The notes under the pieces: model-generated | The model's database searches: none | Told to the model about the DNA's origin: nothing | Seen by the model: only the letters and a program-made list of their open reading frames with translations | In this document: positions 20,762-31,624 of the stretch, piece after piece | Numbering within the stretch: the first letter of the stretch is position 1 | How the letters are laid out: each line of letters begins with the position of its first letter | Position numbers and translations under genes: made by a program | DNA from: Fistulifera solaris | Lineage: Eukaryota; Bacillariophyta; Bacillariophyceae; Naviculales; Stauroneidaceae | NCBI GenBank assembly: GCA_030295235.1 | Contig: AP026146.1 | Location: 186,001 to 250,000 of the forward strand | Direction: 5' to 3' | DNA: 64,000 nt

Positions 20762-22405
20762 TTATAACCCAATTTTGGTCAATGCTCCGTACAAGGGTAG
20801 ATTTTTTTGCAATTTCGCATAATAGACTTCCGATGCCATGAGTTGCAACGACAATCCAAACGTCGGGTAAGGATGCATGACGGTGGTTAATTGATCAAAC
20901 GGCAATTTGGCGGCCATGGCCACGGCAATTTCCCCAATCAATTCACCGGCCGTCGGTCCCACGATGGTCGCACCCAATATTTGCTGATTCTTTTGCGCAA
21001 CACAATTTTGAGAAATCCGTCTGTGGCACCTTCACAAATGGCGCGATCGACGTGCTTCATTTCTTTTTGTACAATGGTAATTTGGTCGGCACCGTACGTT
21101 GCCGTGGCTTGGGCTTCCGACATTCCAATCGAAGCCACTTCGGGACTCGTAAATGTCGTAGAAGGTACATGATCCAAGACCCCAGGATCAGTCAAGGGCA
21201 AGAGAATATTCCGGGCGGCAATGGCACCTTGGAATCCAGCGTAGTGTGTACTGTAGAAAAAAAAGGAAGTGTGAGAAACGACCCAATCGATCCATTGGGA
21301 TATTTAGAGACATCATAGAATGTGACTCACAATTGTCGATCCCCAGTACAATCACCGGCCGCATAGACATGTTTGACGCTGGTTTGTAATTTTTTATTGA
21401 CTTCAATTCCACCTTTGGCATTCAATCGTATTCCCGCTTCTTCCAATCCTTCGACCCGTGGAACACGTCCCAGTGCGAGCAGCAGCGTATCTCCTACGAC
21501 TGATTCGGTACTACTCCCATCGTTTGTTTGGACTTGAATCGTATGTTGCGACGACGATCCCGAGGACATCGATGCCGCTACTGCTCGACCTTGAATGATT
21601 TGAATGCCTTCCGACTCGAAGACTTGTTGCAGTGTCAACGATACTTGCGGATCTTCCGTGGGCAACAACGTCGGAGCAATGAGGGTAACTTGAGAGCCCA
21701 ATCGCGCAAAGGCTTGCGCCAATTCACAACCGACGGGACCTCCTCCCACGACAGTCAAACGTTGCGGCAATGTTGGTAATGACCAGATGGATTCGGTCGT
21801 CACGAACGGTACCTCGTTTAATCCGACAATGTGGTCGGTCGGAATCCGTGCGGTCGCTCCTGTACACAAAATAATGCCTTTCTTGGCCGTCAATGTGACG
21901 GAAGATCCGTCAGATTTGGTAACTTGCACCGTTTTATTTCCCGATGGCGACAAGAGGGCTTTACCAGAAATAATCTCTACACCGTATCGTTGCATGGCTT
22001 CGGGGGAATCATCTTCATCATAAATGTGTTGTATGTTGGCTTGAATTTGTGTTCGAATCGCCGGCCAATCGACAGTTGTTGTCGTGACAAAACCCCATTT
22101 CCGGGCCGCGTGGATTTCTTTGGCGACTGCCAGTAACGATTTGGAAGGAATGCATCCCGTCCATGTACAATCACCTCCCATACGTTCTTTTTCGATCAAC
22201 GCGACCGATTTTTGCAACGTCGTACCGATGAGTTTGGCGGCTGTAATTCCCGCACTACCTCCTCCAATAATGACTAAAAATATAATATAATATAATATTA
22301 TAGATGAGACAAGAGGAGGAAATGCTCAGCATCTTCGAAACTAAATAGAATCTATTACGTACCGACATCGTAGGACAAGGCTTCTCCGACCGAATGATGA
22401 CTCAT
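20762..22405 (-). CDS. Dihydrolipoamide dehydrogenase/mercuric-reductase-like flavoenzyme
   Basis: Three exons: 22363-22405, 21331-22273 and 20762-21250, with introns of 89 and 80 bp (GTACGT/TTTAG, GTGAGT/TACAG). Exon 1 codes only MSHHSVGEALSYDV. The junction restores the FAD loop VVIIGGGSAGITAAKL. The redox-active disulphide is GGDCTWTGCIPSK (C-x4-C). The NAD(P) loop is TVVGGGPVGCELAQAFARLG, and the second FAD motif is VYAAGDCTG. The dimer-domain His motif is HPYPTFGLS. The CTWTGC centre and HPYPT place it with the mercuric-reductase-like/soluble class I disulphide reductases, but I see no vicinal C-terminal cysteines as in true MerA. There is one frameshift near 20992. The coding length (1475) is one base short of 492 codons, consistent with a single missing base. 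Confidence 0.85.
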
Positions 22406-22750
22406 GATAGCAATCAGAAGACTGGACCAAGAATAAAGAATATTCCGCATGGGTGAAAAGGATTTGAGAGAGGATCTATCGTTCTCTAGCTACCAGTATA
22501 TAGAGGTCAACACAATCGCATAATAGCTGACGATCGATCGAAAAAAAAATCTCCGCCGACACGAAAGAAATGAGGTGCGTGCGCGCGGTCTGTCCGCCAA
22601 CTCATCTGACGTTCCATTCGTGAAAAGAAGTCGCGCATTTGAAAAAATAAAACCGCAAAATAATACTCCCAAGATTTTTTTTTGGACATCACAAAAAGCG
22701 ATTTTTGTTGCCATAAAATAATAATATGGTATCCTTTCATTCATAAAACA
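22406..22750. promoter_or_regulatory. Divergent promoter, flavoenzyme and methyltransferase relic
   Basis: 345 bp of A/T-rich DNA between opposite start codons, with an A-run at about 22540 and a T-run at about 22675-22683. No specific site assigned. Confidence 0.4.
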
Positions 22751-23389
22751 ATGTCATCGATCCTACCTCTATTAATTGTCTTAGTATTATTTCGACTGGA
22801 TTCTATCCAAAGTCTCAGTCTTCCGTTTGTCATGAAACAAGCCGGGAAAACGGTCTTTCGACCCGGTGGTCAGCGAGCCCATGAGGCATTGCATCGGTGG
22901 GTCCGTGCAGATGAATTGGTGACATTCTCTCCCTCCAACGATACCATGCCCAAAACATTCCACTCCACCATCTTACTCGAAGCCATCTTGACGCATCAAC
23001 CAAACAAAGATGAAATAATTCAATCATTAAACACAAATCAAATTTTGTTACATGATGTGGTGGTGTTAACTCCTTCCGATACAATGATGCAACACGATTT
23101 GACCGAAGCGTTGGGGATCGGATTTTATGCTCTTACAACCGAAGAATGGAAATTATTGGTAGAAAGGAATGGATATCACGTCGTTCATTGTCAACAGGGA
23201 TCATTGGCAAACCCAAATTTCCAACGTCTGGTGCAAGAAGAAGGCTGGCGTCGGACATTCCGCATCGTCTGGAATTTACTCCTCCACCCGGCTTGGCGTC
23301 AACGCGTGAAAACGGCACAAAGTACCATGAAGCGTTATCACGAGTCGTTGGGTTACATATTGTTATATGCTGTCAAAAATCGACAATAA
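22751..23389 (+). CDS. SAM-methyltransferase-like protein lacking its SAM-binding core
   Basis: 212 residues from the ATG at 22751; the longer upstream extension lies in A/T-rich DNA. A signal peptide (MSSILPLLIVLVLFRLDSIQS) suggests secretory or plastid targeting. The next stretch, KTVFRPGGQRAHEALHRWV, matches the start of cyanobacterial-type class I methyltransferases. The C-terminal half, FHSTILLEAILTHQPNKDEI to GWRRTFRIVWNLLLHPAWR and YHESLGYILLYAVK, matches their second half. Between them, the roughly 70-80 residues that should hold motif I (xLDxxCGxG) and the acidic motif are absent. The reading frame is open, so this is a clean internal deletion rather than a shift. Either it is a relic, or a non-catalytic descendant. 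Family recall is from pattern only. Confidence 0.6.
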   Translation: MSSILPLLIVLVLFRLDSIQSLSLPFVMKQAGKTVFRPGGQRAHEALHRWVRADELVTFSPSNDTMPKTFHSTILLEAILTHQPNKDEIIQSLNTNQILLHDVVVLTPSDTMMQHDLTEALGIGFYALTTEEWKLLVERNGYHVVHCQQGSLANPNFQRLVQEEGWRRTFRIVWNLLLHPAWRQRVKTAQSTMKRYHESLGYILLYAVKNRQ

Positions 23390-23475
23390 AAAACCATCAT
23401 TGGGTCTGTTTATCGAGCCTGGTGAATGGTAAAAAAAAGGCGCAATACATACGTCTCATCTATCGAGTAAGAAAA

Positions 23476-25248
23476 TCATGTCATGACCGGCCTGTTTGCT
23501 TCGTGCCAACCGGGCAATTCCATACTGGATTCGTCGCAAGGAGAATGTCGGTGATGCCACCGATCTTCCGTGTCCAAAATCGATCGATCTCCCGTCAAGG
23601 CAGCAAAATAACAGGACATTTCTTCCAGCGATTTACCCTTGGTTTCGGGAAGATACGACCACAGAAACAAAGCACTTGCGAGACAGATCAATGCCAAGAC
23701 GAAGAAAAATCCGGGCCACGTCAACCATTTTGCCAAACTCAGGAACGACGAGGCCATGAGGGTGGCCATAATACGGTTGGGACTTGAAAACAAATGAGAG
23801 GATATGATGACTCCAGGGTAAACCAAAAAAAAACAGTCCGTGACTTACAGTACGGCCACACACATGCCTTTGGCCCGGATGCTGGTCGCGAAAATCTCGG
23901 AGACGACCACCCAGTTACCCGGTCCGACGCCGATACTGAAGAATGCCAAATACAGGGCTAGCCCCAGAACGGTGCCTGCTTCACTGACATGAGATTGGAA
24001 CAGAAAGGTAATGCTCACAATCACCAAAGCCGCCGCCATGCCTATAAGAGTGGGTGAGCGCCAACAACGAAGGGACACGCCCACATACACGCACGCACAC
24101 ACAGCAATTTGTCGGAAACCTACCACAAAGGGACACGAACAATAGCGGTCGTCGTCCAACTCGATCAAATAAATTGGCTCCAACAAATACGAAGACAAGC
24201 TTCACGAGTCCAAGCACAATTAGCGCTGCTACTTCTCCCAACTCGGTCGCAATACCCGATCCTTTGATCACGAACATGAGATAAAACATGACAGCGTCGA
24301 TTCCCACAGCCTGTTGGATGGTTGCCATTCCAATTCCAACCATCAGCATTCTTTTTACGGCAGGAGATGGAACGAATATGGCGTCTTGAGTTGGAAAGAA
24401 AAGAACATGAGTTTGGTTTACTGGCGGAATGTATCAACACATTTCAACTCACTCCAGCCGACCGCATTGGATGACTGTCGCTCTAATTCAATGGAACTTT
24501 GAATATCATCAACGACATCATCAATGGTATCGCTCGGGTAGATTCGCTCCAAAACGACTCGTGCGGCACTCTCTTGGTTCTGAGAAATGAGCCACTGTGG
24601 CGATTCAGGAAGGAATCCGAGTGCAACCATGAGCACCATGATGATGGGTAAAATTATCCCCGCACCCAACATACAACGCCACTTAATTGCGACACTTTCT
24701 ACAGCATAAAAGACCAGACTGCTGGAAAAACCCAACACCACTCCCAACGCCACACCCGCCTCGGCCCAAGACACCAAACGGCCTCTCACGTGTTTTGGGG
24801 ATATTTCCGCAATGTACATGGGATCGACCGCTTCTCCAACTCCAACGGCGACACCAACAATCATTCGTCCCATCATGAGAGATTCAAACGACGACGACAG
24901 GATCATGACCCCAATTCCCACCAGAAAACCCATCGCTGCTATCACAAACGTTGTCGTTCGACCGTATCGATCGGTCAAATAGGGCGAACCCAAAGCACCA
25001 AAGATGGTCCAAAAATTGAGACTTCCCAAGAACAGTTCCAACTGTACGGGCGTGAGTTCAAAATCGGTAGCAATCAGAGGCCCCGCATTCGTCGAAATAC
25101 CAATATCATATCCTAAATTACACGAGTTAAGGGCCGCACCCAAGGCGTAACCGTACGTCGATCGAGTGACGGGAAATGAAGGATGTTTCACGCGAACATG
25201 CTCAGCATGCGATGATTCTTCTTCTTCTTCTGCCTTGTTCGAGAGCAT
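23476..25248 (-). CDS. Sugar/proton symporter of the MFS SP family
   Basis: Four exons: 24453-25248, 24124-24384, 23849-24041 and 23476-23782. Introns of 68, 82 and 66 bp have GTGAGT, GTAGGT and GTAAGT donors, all phases agree, and the product has 518 residues. The signatures of the sugar-porter family are present in order. They are NLGYDIGISTNAG after TM1, the TM2-3 loop DRYGRTTTF, the PMYIAEISPKHVRGRLVS block after TM4, LPESPQWL after TM6, the TM7 start QQAVGIDAVMFY (QQxxGxxxxxxY), DRVGRRPLL after TM8, GPGNWVVVSEIF (TM10) and PETKGKSLEEM after TM12. Twelve spans are expected. The QxxG and acidic TM1 region fit proton-coupled hexose or polyol uptake; the exact substrate is unknown. A short acidic N-terminus (EEEEE) is cytosolic. 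Confidence 0.9.
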
Positions 25249-25797
25249 GACGCCTTGGAAAACTGTTACTTCCAGTAGACATTGGAGGGAGTTCGTTGCA
25301 AACTGACCAGCGCTTCAGTTTCAAGATACGAGTACGTACAACGTAGTGACTACAACAACTTCATCACTTTTTGTAAACCTTCTTCATTATTTTTTGTTTT
25401 TCTTCGAAGATCCTTATTATTTCCCTTTTTGTTGTTGATGTTTTATCGTGTTAATACCGGTACGATGAAAGCACGCTTGCGCCTCCAAGTGCGCTTGCTT
25501 ATTCATTCGATTATTCTTGATTCTTGGTACGATGCAAAGCGTCTCTCTAGAGCACCATTGTGAATTCGACAAGGATTGACAAAAGAGGGAACTTTGGCTA
25601 ATTCATCATTGGACCTACGAAAAACGACCTTTACTAGAGAAACAACGACCCTCCGAAAAACAAAGAATGGCGCACACAAAACGTTTCGTATTCACTAACA
25701 AAGACTACATTCATTTTTCATTCACTGATTGATTCATTCATTCCTCCTCCACTATAATGACTCTGCCTTCGCGTCCCCCCGTCAACAGCCCCTATTA
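25249..25797. other. Spacer between transporter start and Rab 3' end
   Basis: About 550 bp. ORF at 25282-25563 has no domain signal. T-rich tracts (about 25385-25440) and ATTCATTC repeats near 25728-25745 are seen. It holds the transporter promoter and the Rab 3' untranslated region. Confidence 0.4.
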
Positions 25798-26611
25798 TTA
25801 CTGGCAACAACCGGGTGATTTGGAAGATCCGCCACCTTCCGTGGGTGCTAAATGAATGGTTCGATTGTCGGTCGTTGTACTCGCACCATCGGTGCTGGGT
25901 GCCCTCCTCCCTCCAAGTAATCATCAATTCGTTTGTGTTTGATCGTCGTTGCGAGTGCCGTAAACATGGATTCCACATTTTGACCCGTCAATGCGGACGA
26001 TTCAAAGAATTGCACACCGTATTCATCCGCCAGTTGTTTCCCTTCCTCGTACGTCACAACCCGATCATTATCGAGATCACATTTATTGCCGCACAATACA
26101 ATGTCACAATCCGGTGGCGCCCGTGTCTTGATATCACGCATCCAACCAATGACGTGATCGAAGGACGGTCGATTCGATATATCGTAGGTCAAAACAAAGC
26201 CATCAGCGCGACCAAAGAAATTGGAAGTGAGACTGCGAAATCGTTCTTGTCCCGCCGTGTCCCACAATTGCAGTCGCATGGGGGCTCCTTCAATCTGTAT
26301 GTATTATTGCGACGAAGAATAGAAAATCGAAATGGGCCAGAACATCGTACAACAAATCAAATGAAGTGAGATGCAAAGAATTTGTTTGGCTGACTACCTT
26401 ATAATGGATAACGCACCTTGACCATTTTGTCTCGATAATCGACACCGATGGTTGTAACAAACTTGGTCGAAAAGACATTCTGATCGAATCGCAAGACGAG
26501 CGACGTTTTGCCGCACGCTGAATCTCCTACCATCAATAATCGTACAATGTAAGCGCCTTTGGCGCCCATTTGTAAAGGACGTGGTTGTGTTGAAGTGGTG
26601 TTGTTGTCCAT
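25798..26611 (-). CDS. Rab-family small GTPase
   Basis: Exon 1 is 26417-26611 and exon 2 is 25798-26294, with a 122-bp intron (GTGCGT/ATACAG). G1 is GDSACGKTSL and the switch I Thr is in TTIGVDYRDKMVKI. G3 is WDTAGQERF, G4 is GNKCDLD and G5 is ESSAL, so all nucleotide-binding motifs are intact. RabF motifs (IGVDYR, WDTAGQERFRSLT, YDIS) put it in the exocytic Rab1/Rab8/Rab18-like group. In the frame as given, the protein ends at a TAG at 25850 with no cysteines. One base more in the G-run near 25907 would carry the frame to a stop at 25798 and end it in SPGCCQ, a plausible double-geranylgeranylation site. Total length (692) is one base short of a multiple of three, which fits one lost G. I annotate to the CCQ end on that basis. 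Confidence 0.85.
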
Positions 26612-27125
26612 ATTATTGTTTTGTAAATTGTTTTGTTTCTTTCGTTTGTTTTGGGTATATATATATTTCTGGTGAATGTTGGTTTCACACACCAAGCAAT
26701 AATAACAATAATATGATGCGGGGGTGTGCCACCCAAAGTGCAACACACGCAGCGTCTCCGCAGTTTGCAACCGTTGGAAACAGTCGATCGAAAAACATAG
26801 CCGCAACGTCGAGCGCGCGCGCGCCGGAACGGTCACGACCGAATGACGGACGTCATACGATTCTCACCATTACCAATACTGTACAATGGGGTACACTGGC
26901 GTCGGTAATCCGAAAGAACATACTTGTCACACAGCAACAAGAAATGCTTCATTATCTTTCCTTTCGAACTCTCGCGCCGATCGCGACGACGACGACGACG
27001 ACAAGAAGGAAATGGCAACCAAAAAAAATAAAGCACTATAACATTAAAATATCGACAACATACTTATCTGTGTAACGCAGGTGAAAACATCTTGTTCCTT
27101 TGACATTCCAGTGGCGTGACGGTGG
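26612..27125. promoter_or_regulatory. Divergent promoter of Rab GTPase and eIF2-alpha-kinase-like gene
   Basis: About 510 bp between opposite starts. ACGTCA lies at 26850-26855. A (GAC)n run lies at about 26981-27002, with short (TA)n at about 26657-26667. No clear gene. Confidence 0.45.
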
Positions 27126-29146
27126 GTGTTCTTTTCTGTGAGCGAATGGTCGTTGCAATTATCTCCAAAAGTAATGACTTTGTCTTCGTCTTCTTCTTCT
27201 TCTGAAGCTTCCAATGATGATGATGACAGTAGCTCATCGTCATGGGAATTGGAACACTTTGAAGAACGATCCCGTAAGGTGAATGATACGGACTCGATGA
27301 TACCAAAACTAGAAACAGAAACAGTTCCTCCCGATCAGGAACGACAGTTGTTGTTGTTAATGCTGTTGGCGCAAGTCTGTGCTTTGCATGATCCAACTCC
27401 ACGAACGTTTACGGTGCATGTGCTGGAATTGTTTGAGCGAGGTATTTTGGATCGACAGTCGATCCATTTTCTGTTCGAGTTGGGATTGGTTCCGTCGTCG
27501 CAACGACGCCTGCTGGGGTCCAGTCCAGAACTGGCCCTGGTATCCGAACCCATCCAGCAGCGATCCATGGAGGCTTCGGCGATACGAACGAGCTTGGAAC
27601 ATTTAGATAGCACGACACGTCAGAAGCAATACGTGAGATATACATCGTCATGGTCCGATCCGGGCCCACAGTCATGGACGGCCGAATCCCATCCACTGAG
27701 TCTGTCGCGCTACCAAAGAGAGTTTCGTCAAGTCGGATTACTCGCGTCGGGAGCCTTTGGGCAGGTGTTCCATGTAACCAGTAAGATGGATGGATTTGAT
27801 TACGCCATCAAGCGGATTGCTTTTTCCGCCAAAGGATATTCCAAAGAATCGGTCCAGCAGGTCGTTCGCGAAGTGCAGTGTCTGGCCGTTTGCGATCACC
27901 CCAATGTCGTACGGTATTACACCAGCTGGCTGGAACCCAGTTGGATGACGGGATCGGGACGCCGTGATGATGCTACAGACGACGACGACGATACCAGACG
28001 CCACAATCTTCTCTTGGGATTGCATGATGTAGTGAATGGCAAAAAAGAATCCGATTCGCTTTCGGAAGGGCTGCAGGATTATTTCAAAGATCCTAGTCTA
28101 GGACGACGCTCGGATCAACGGAGATTTTCGTTCGATGATAGCTATGATGCATCGACGTGGGAATTGCATCATGAAGAAGAAACTGCAAGTATCTGGGACG
28201 CGGAGGATGACCTTTTCGTACGAGATGACTCGTTTGTTTCCTCAGCGCCACCGAAACGCGGCACTCCTGCAGCCAAGAAAAATGATTACAGCTATCAAAT
28301 ATGTCTCTTTATTCAAATGCAGCTTTGTCATCCAAAAACATTGGCAGACTGGATACGACTGAGGAATCAAGAACGGCAATCCGACTCGGTACAGGATCGC
28401 ATTGAGGTAGCGGCACAGGTCTTTGATCAAATTGTGGCGGGTTTGTGTCATGTGCACGGGAAAGGGATTGTTCATCGAGATTTGAAGCCGGCCAACATTT
28501 TTACTAGCGTCGAGGATGGTTTGATATTCAAAATTGGAGATTTTGGGTTGAGTAAGTTGATTCAGACAGCATCGCGACAGGGCACACTCTCGACTCGGCG
28601 CTCTTTTTGATGCTCGACCATGAATCAGAGTTGCGTCAGGAAACAGATGACACCTTGGCCAGCAAGTTTGTACTGGATTGGAATGACCCGCACACCGCCG
28701 GAGTCGGTACAGCGTCGTATGCTGCTCCCGAGCAAGTGAGCAGTCGCGAGTATGGAACCAAAGCCGATGTGTTTAGCTTGGGCTTGATTCTTTTGGAACT
28801 GTTGTGCAGCTTTTCGACGGAACACGAACGACTTTTGACGTTTCGGGACTGCCGACAAGGCCGTAAACTCCCCACCGAACTCTCCAAATACAAAGTGGCA
28901 TCAGAGATTATTCTTTCGTGCACGAATTCCAATCCCGACTTACGTCCCTCCGCTGCGGAGTTATTGGGTCGTGACATTCGTCCGGCTCGAAAAACAGCAG
29001 ACGATCTAGCAGGACTGCTGGAAAAGACATTAGCCGATCAACGAAAAGAAATTGAGCGATGTCATGAAGAAATGGCAAAGAAAGATCGCATCATTGCCGA
29101 ACTATCGGCTCAGCTGGCGCGTGTTTCCGCTGAGAATACCCAATAG
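27126..29146 (+). CDS. eIF2-alpha-kinase-like Ser/Thr kinase (PEK/HRI type); one frame break
   Basis: An acidic/serine-rich N-terminus is followed by a helical region and then the kinase. The Gly-loop is GLLASGAFGQVFHV and the VAIK Lys is in DYAIKRI. Between the lobes lies an insert of about 130 residues rich in D, S and R, the hallmark of eIF2-alpha kinases. After it come FIQMQLCHPKTLADWIRLRN (the EMQ-xxxxTLxxWI signature of PEK/HRI/GCN2), HGKGIVHRDLKPANIF, and IGDFGLSKL. GTASYAAPEQ and KADVFSLGLILLELL finish the C-lobe. A coiled coil ends the protein (KEIERCHEEMAKKDRIIAELSAQL). No transmembrane segment or tRNA-synthetase-like domain is seen, so HRI-like is the best guess. The frame breaks once near 28590-28605. 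The span (2021 bp) is one base short of whole codons. Role: phosphorylating eIF2-alpha under stress. Confidence 0.85.
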
Positions 29147-29256
29147 ACTAGTATTATTAGAGTTTTAGAGTTTTGTTTTCATAATGTTTTGCATCTTATC
29201 TTAGATATCAATCTCCACCAACAACGGATCGTTTCTCTCCGTTGTTTATGTGATGT

Positions 29257-29739
29257 CTACAGGAAAGTAGCCCAAAATCCTTGAATCCACGGTTCTACTT
29301 CTTCCAAGCCGGTTCGCTCGTCAGCGAGTACCAATGGATACCAGCGTCTTCCACCCAGTGCCGCCAACCGCGCATCCAGAGCTTGCGCTACCTGGTTGCA
29401 ATCTTTCGCTGTCGTCGTTTGTCGATCCAGTAGTAAGTTGGAATCTCCCAATCCAAGGACCGTGTAGGCGAAATGCAACAGATCCGTCGGGTGCGTCTTT
29501 CGTTGGAAGAAACGTACACAGGTACCACCGGGCTCGGTCGGAGCGGCATTTTCGACAGTTTGCATGATAAAACAAAGGACGGTATCTTCCCCGTAATGTA
29601 ACAAGGTGCTCGGACGTTCCGATGCACATCTCACTTCGATAACAAGATCGTTTTTGGCGGGTCTTTGCGCCACTACTTGCTCCGCCACATCTTTAGCGAG
29701 CTCTCCGCCGTGAATAATTACTACTTTGGATATTGTCAT
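29257..29739 (-). CDS. Stand-alone flavodoxin-like (FMN) domain protein
   Basis: 160 residues in one exon. The fold reads KVVIIHGGELAKDVAEQV (strand 1 and phosphate-loop region), TVLCFIMQTVENAAPTEPGGTCVRFF (strand 3 and the 50s-type loop) and FAYTVLGLGDSNLLL (the YxVxGLGDSxY signature of diflavin reductases). A C-terminal WIQGFW helix follows. This matches the FMN domain of CPR/MTRR/Tah18 proteins, but the FAD/NADPH reductase half is missing. The first loop (HGGELAKD) lacks the S/T-x-T-G-x-T phosphate-binding residues. Stop codons end the frame at 29257 and nothing downstream on this strand resembles an FNR domain. It may serve as a small electron carrier or a non-flavin relic. It lies tail to tail with the kinase gene, 110 bp apart. 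Confidence 0.7.
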   Translation of the reverse strand: MTISKVVIIHGGELAKDVAEQVVAQRPAKNDLVIEVRCASERPSTLLHYGEDTVLCFIMQTVENAAPTEPGGTCVRFFQRKTHPTDLLHFAYTVLGLGDSNLLLDRQTTTAKDCNQVAQALDARLAALGGRRWYPLVLADERTGLEEVEPWIQGFWATFL

Positions 29740-30569
29740 GATGTGGAAGTTGTCTTATTGTTTTGACGGCGACTCACCCACCCCACCGCACAAGAATTGT
29801 GTGCAAAAAAATGGGAGAAGCGTCGTTTGGCGGGCCCGTGTGTGTCTCGCACGTGACTTCTATCATCAATACTGTCGGTGATGCTATCTACAGTGATTCA
29901 GTAGGAGGTATCATTAGGCGCGCTTTTCCCAACGGAAACATGTTGCAACGGCTCAACAAGAACATCCTCATCCCTCGTCGTCATCTGCTTCATTGTTGTT
30001 GATGCTGAATAACTCCTTTTTCATTTTTTTTTGAAACTTGGACAATTGAACAAGAATAACATTTACTCGAAGAACGAACGAATAATCAACTATCCAACTT
30101 ACAAATATCTACCACTCAAAAACGAAATCTTCACAATCAAAAACCAAATGTGACGGACGAAGAATGCATTTCGCTGATTTATTCATTTCTTTAAGCAACG
30201 CCACAAAAATGGCCGTTTCTCGAAGGGTGTCTTGGACGAGGTAGCAATTTCCTTTTCAAAAATCTCGCATACGGAGTCTTTGGAAGCAATCGCGTGGAAC
30301 CTTAGCCGATCCTTCCGCAGTGGTGAGTCGCAAGATGTGTCGGGGAACCGTAGCGATTAAGGTGGCGCACACCGGTAGTATTCGAATACTGGTTGGTTCA
30401 TTGTGAAGTACCGGTCTAATAACCCCCAAGAGCCATACTCATTCGAGATCCGAAATTCTGGCATTCGGGAACAAGCCAAACATTCAACTCACAACCAGGC
30501 ATTCATTAATCATCCATTCACCCAGAATACAAGACGGCACGAATTTGCAGCTTCTCAATAGCAAAACAA
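29740..30569. other. Non-coding spacer, about 830 bp
   Basis: Holds the promoter of the flavodoxin-like gene. An ORF at 29763-30002 has no domain signal. The part before 30570 has CATTCA-type A/T-rich leader sequence in front of the MYND relic. Confidence 0.4.
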
Positions 30570-31624
30570 TGGACACTTATTATGTCGCTCGCTTATTCCT
30601 CCGGTCCCTGCAAGATGATGCGCCCTTCTACGAAGATTGTTACGAAGTACTTGTGTGCGCTGCTTGTCACAATGGACCCGGTGTAACCGGCTGTTCACGT
30701 TGTTAGACAGCGTGGTACTGCAGCCGCACTTGCCGAAAAAAGCTCATTATTCCAACGGACACAAACAAATTTGTTGTGCGGTCGTTGAAGCGCAGAATCG
30801 CGTCGAACGAATGGCGATTCCGCTGGGTCTGTTGTTGGAAACGCAAGTGGGAAATTTCGCTTTGCGACGGGAAAACGCATGCTTACATGGTAGCCTGCTG
30901 CGATCTAGTACATACTTATGCACAGGCCGCCCAGACCGCGGCATCGAATGATGTCTGGAAAAAAGCTCTTTTTCATGCCTTGGAAGTGCAGAGATTGGAG
31001 ATGATGGGGCCACTGGAGATAACCAGCGTGACTCCTTTCCTCCTGTTGAATCTACACCGGGACGATGATGCGTTTGATTTTATGCGATACTGGATGTAAA
31101 AGCGTGCCGCATTGATGCCGTACCACGCTGGAACTGGATTTATCCCCGCGAATCGATTTCGTAACTTCTTTGAAGCATGTCCGGGTCGCAGCGATCGAAA
31201 TGCGCCCGTGGAATTCCTTGTGGCCCTCCTCATTATCAAATGTCGCATTATCGCAACTCATGATGTCACTTGCATGTCTATTAATCTAGCCTTTGGGACC
31301 GCAAATGGGCAACGCATTCACGAGGTCAAGCGTGCAGTGACTGAAATGGTGATGGACGGTGACTTGGTGAATGTTAAGAGCCAGCGCTAGAAAGCCGACT
31401 AACTGGTCGATGCGATTCACCGAGAGAACTCCATCATACTTCCAGCAATCCTCAACCCGGCCCCACTCTTGAATAGTGAACTTCCGCAGAGCGGTGCTCG
31501 AGATGTGCAGTGTGAGGAGGCTTTGAATGTGCTTATGTTTTGCGCGCGCTGTGTTCTTCGTGTGTCTGGCGCACAAGAAATGCTCGAACGGCGCTTCGGA
31601 GAAAGTCCCTGGTACATTATGTAA
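30570..31624 (+). pseudogene. MYND-finger protein pseudogene (diatom MYND/TPR-like family)
   Basis: Conserved pieces lie in order but in different frames. The start, MDTYYVARLFLRSL, leads to CAACHNGPGVTGCSRC (first MYND zinc pairs). WYCSRTC plus HYSNGHKQIC follow (second half of the finger). Then come LLNLHRDDDAFDFMRYWM, RSDRNAPVEFLVALLIIKCRI, NLAFGTANGQRIHEVKRAV, and VDAIHRENSIILPAILNPAP to AQEMLERRFGESPWYIM with a stop at 31622. MYND-finger proteins with this long helical body are abundant in diatoms. Here several in-frame stops (for example after CSRC, after DFMRYWM and after VKSQR) and at least two frame changes interrupt it. That is more than the single-base breaks elsewhere in the window, so I call it a true host pseudogene. 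Confidence 0.7.
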
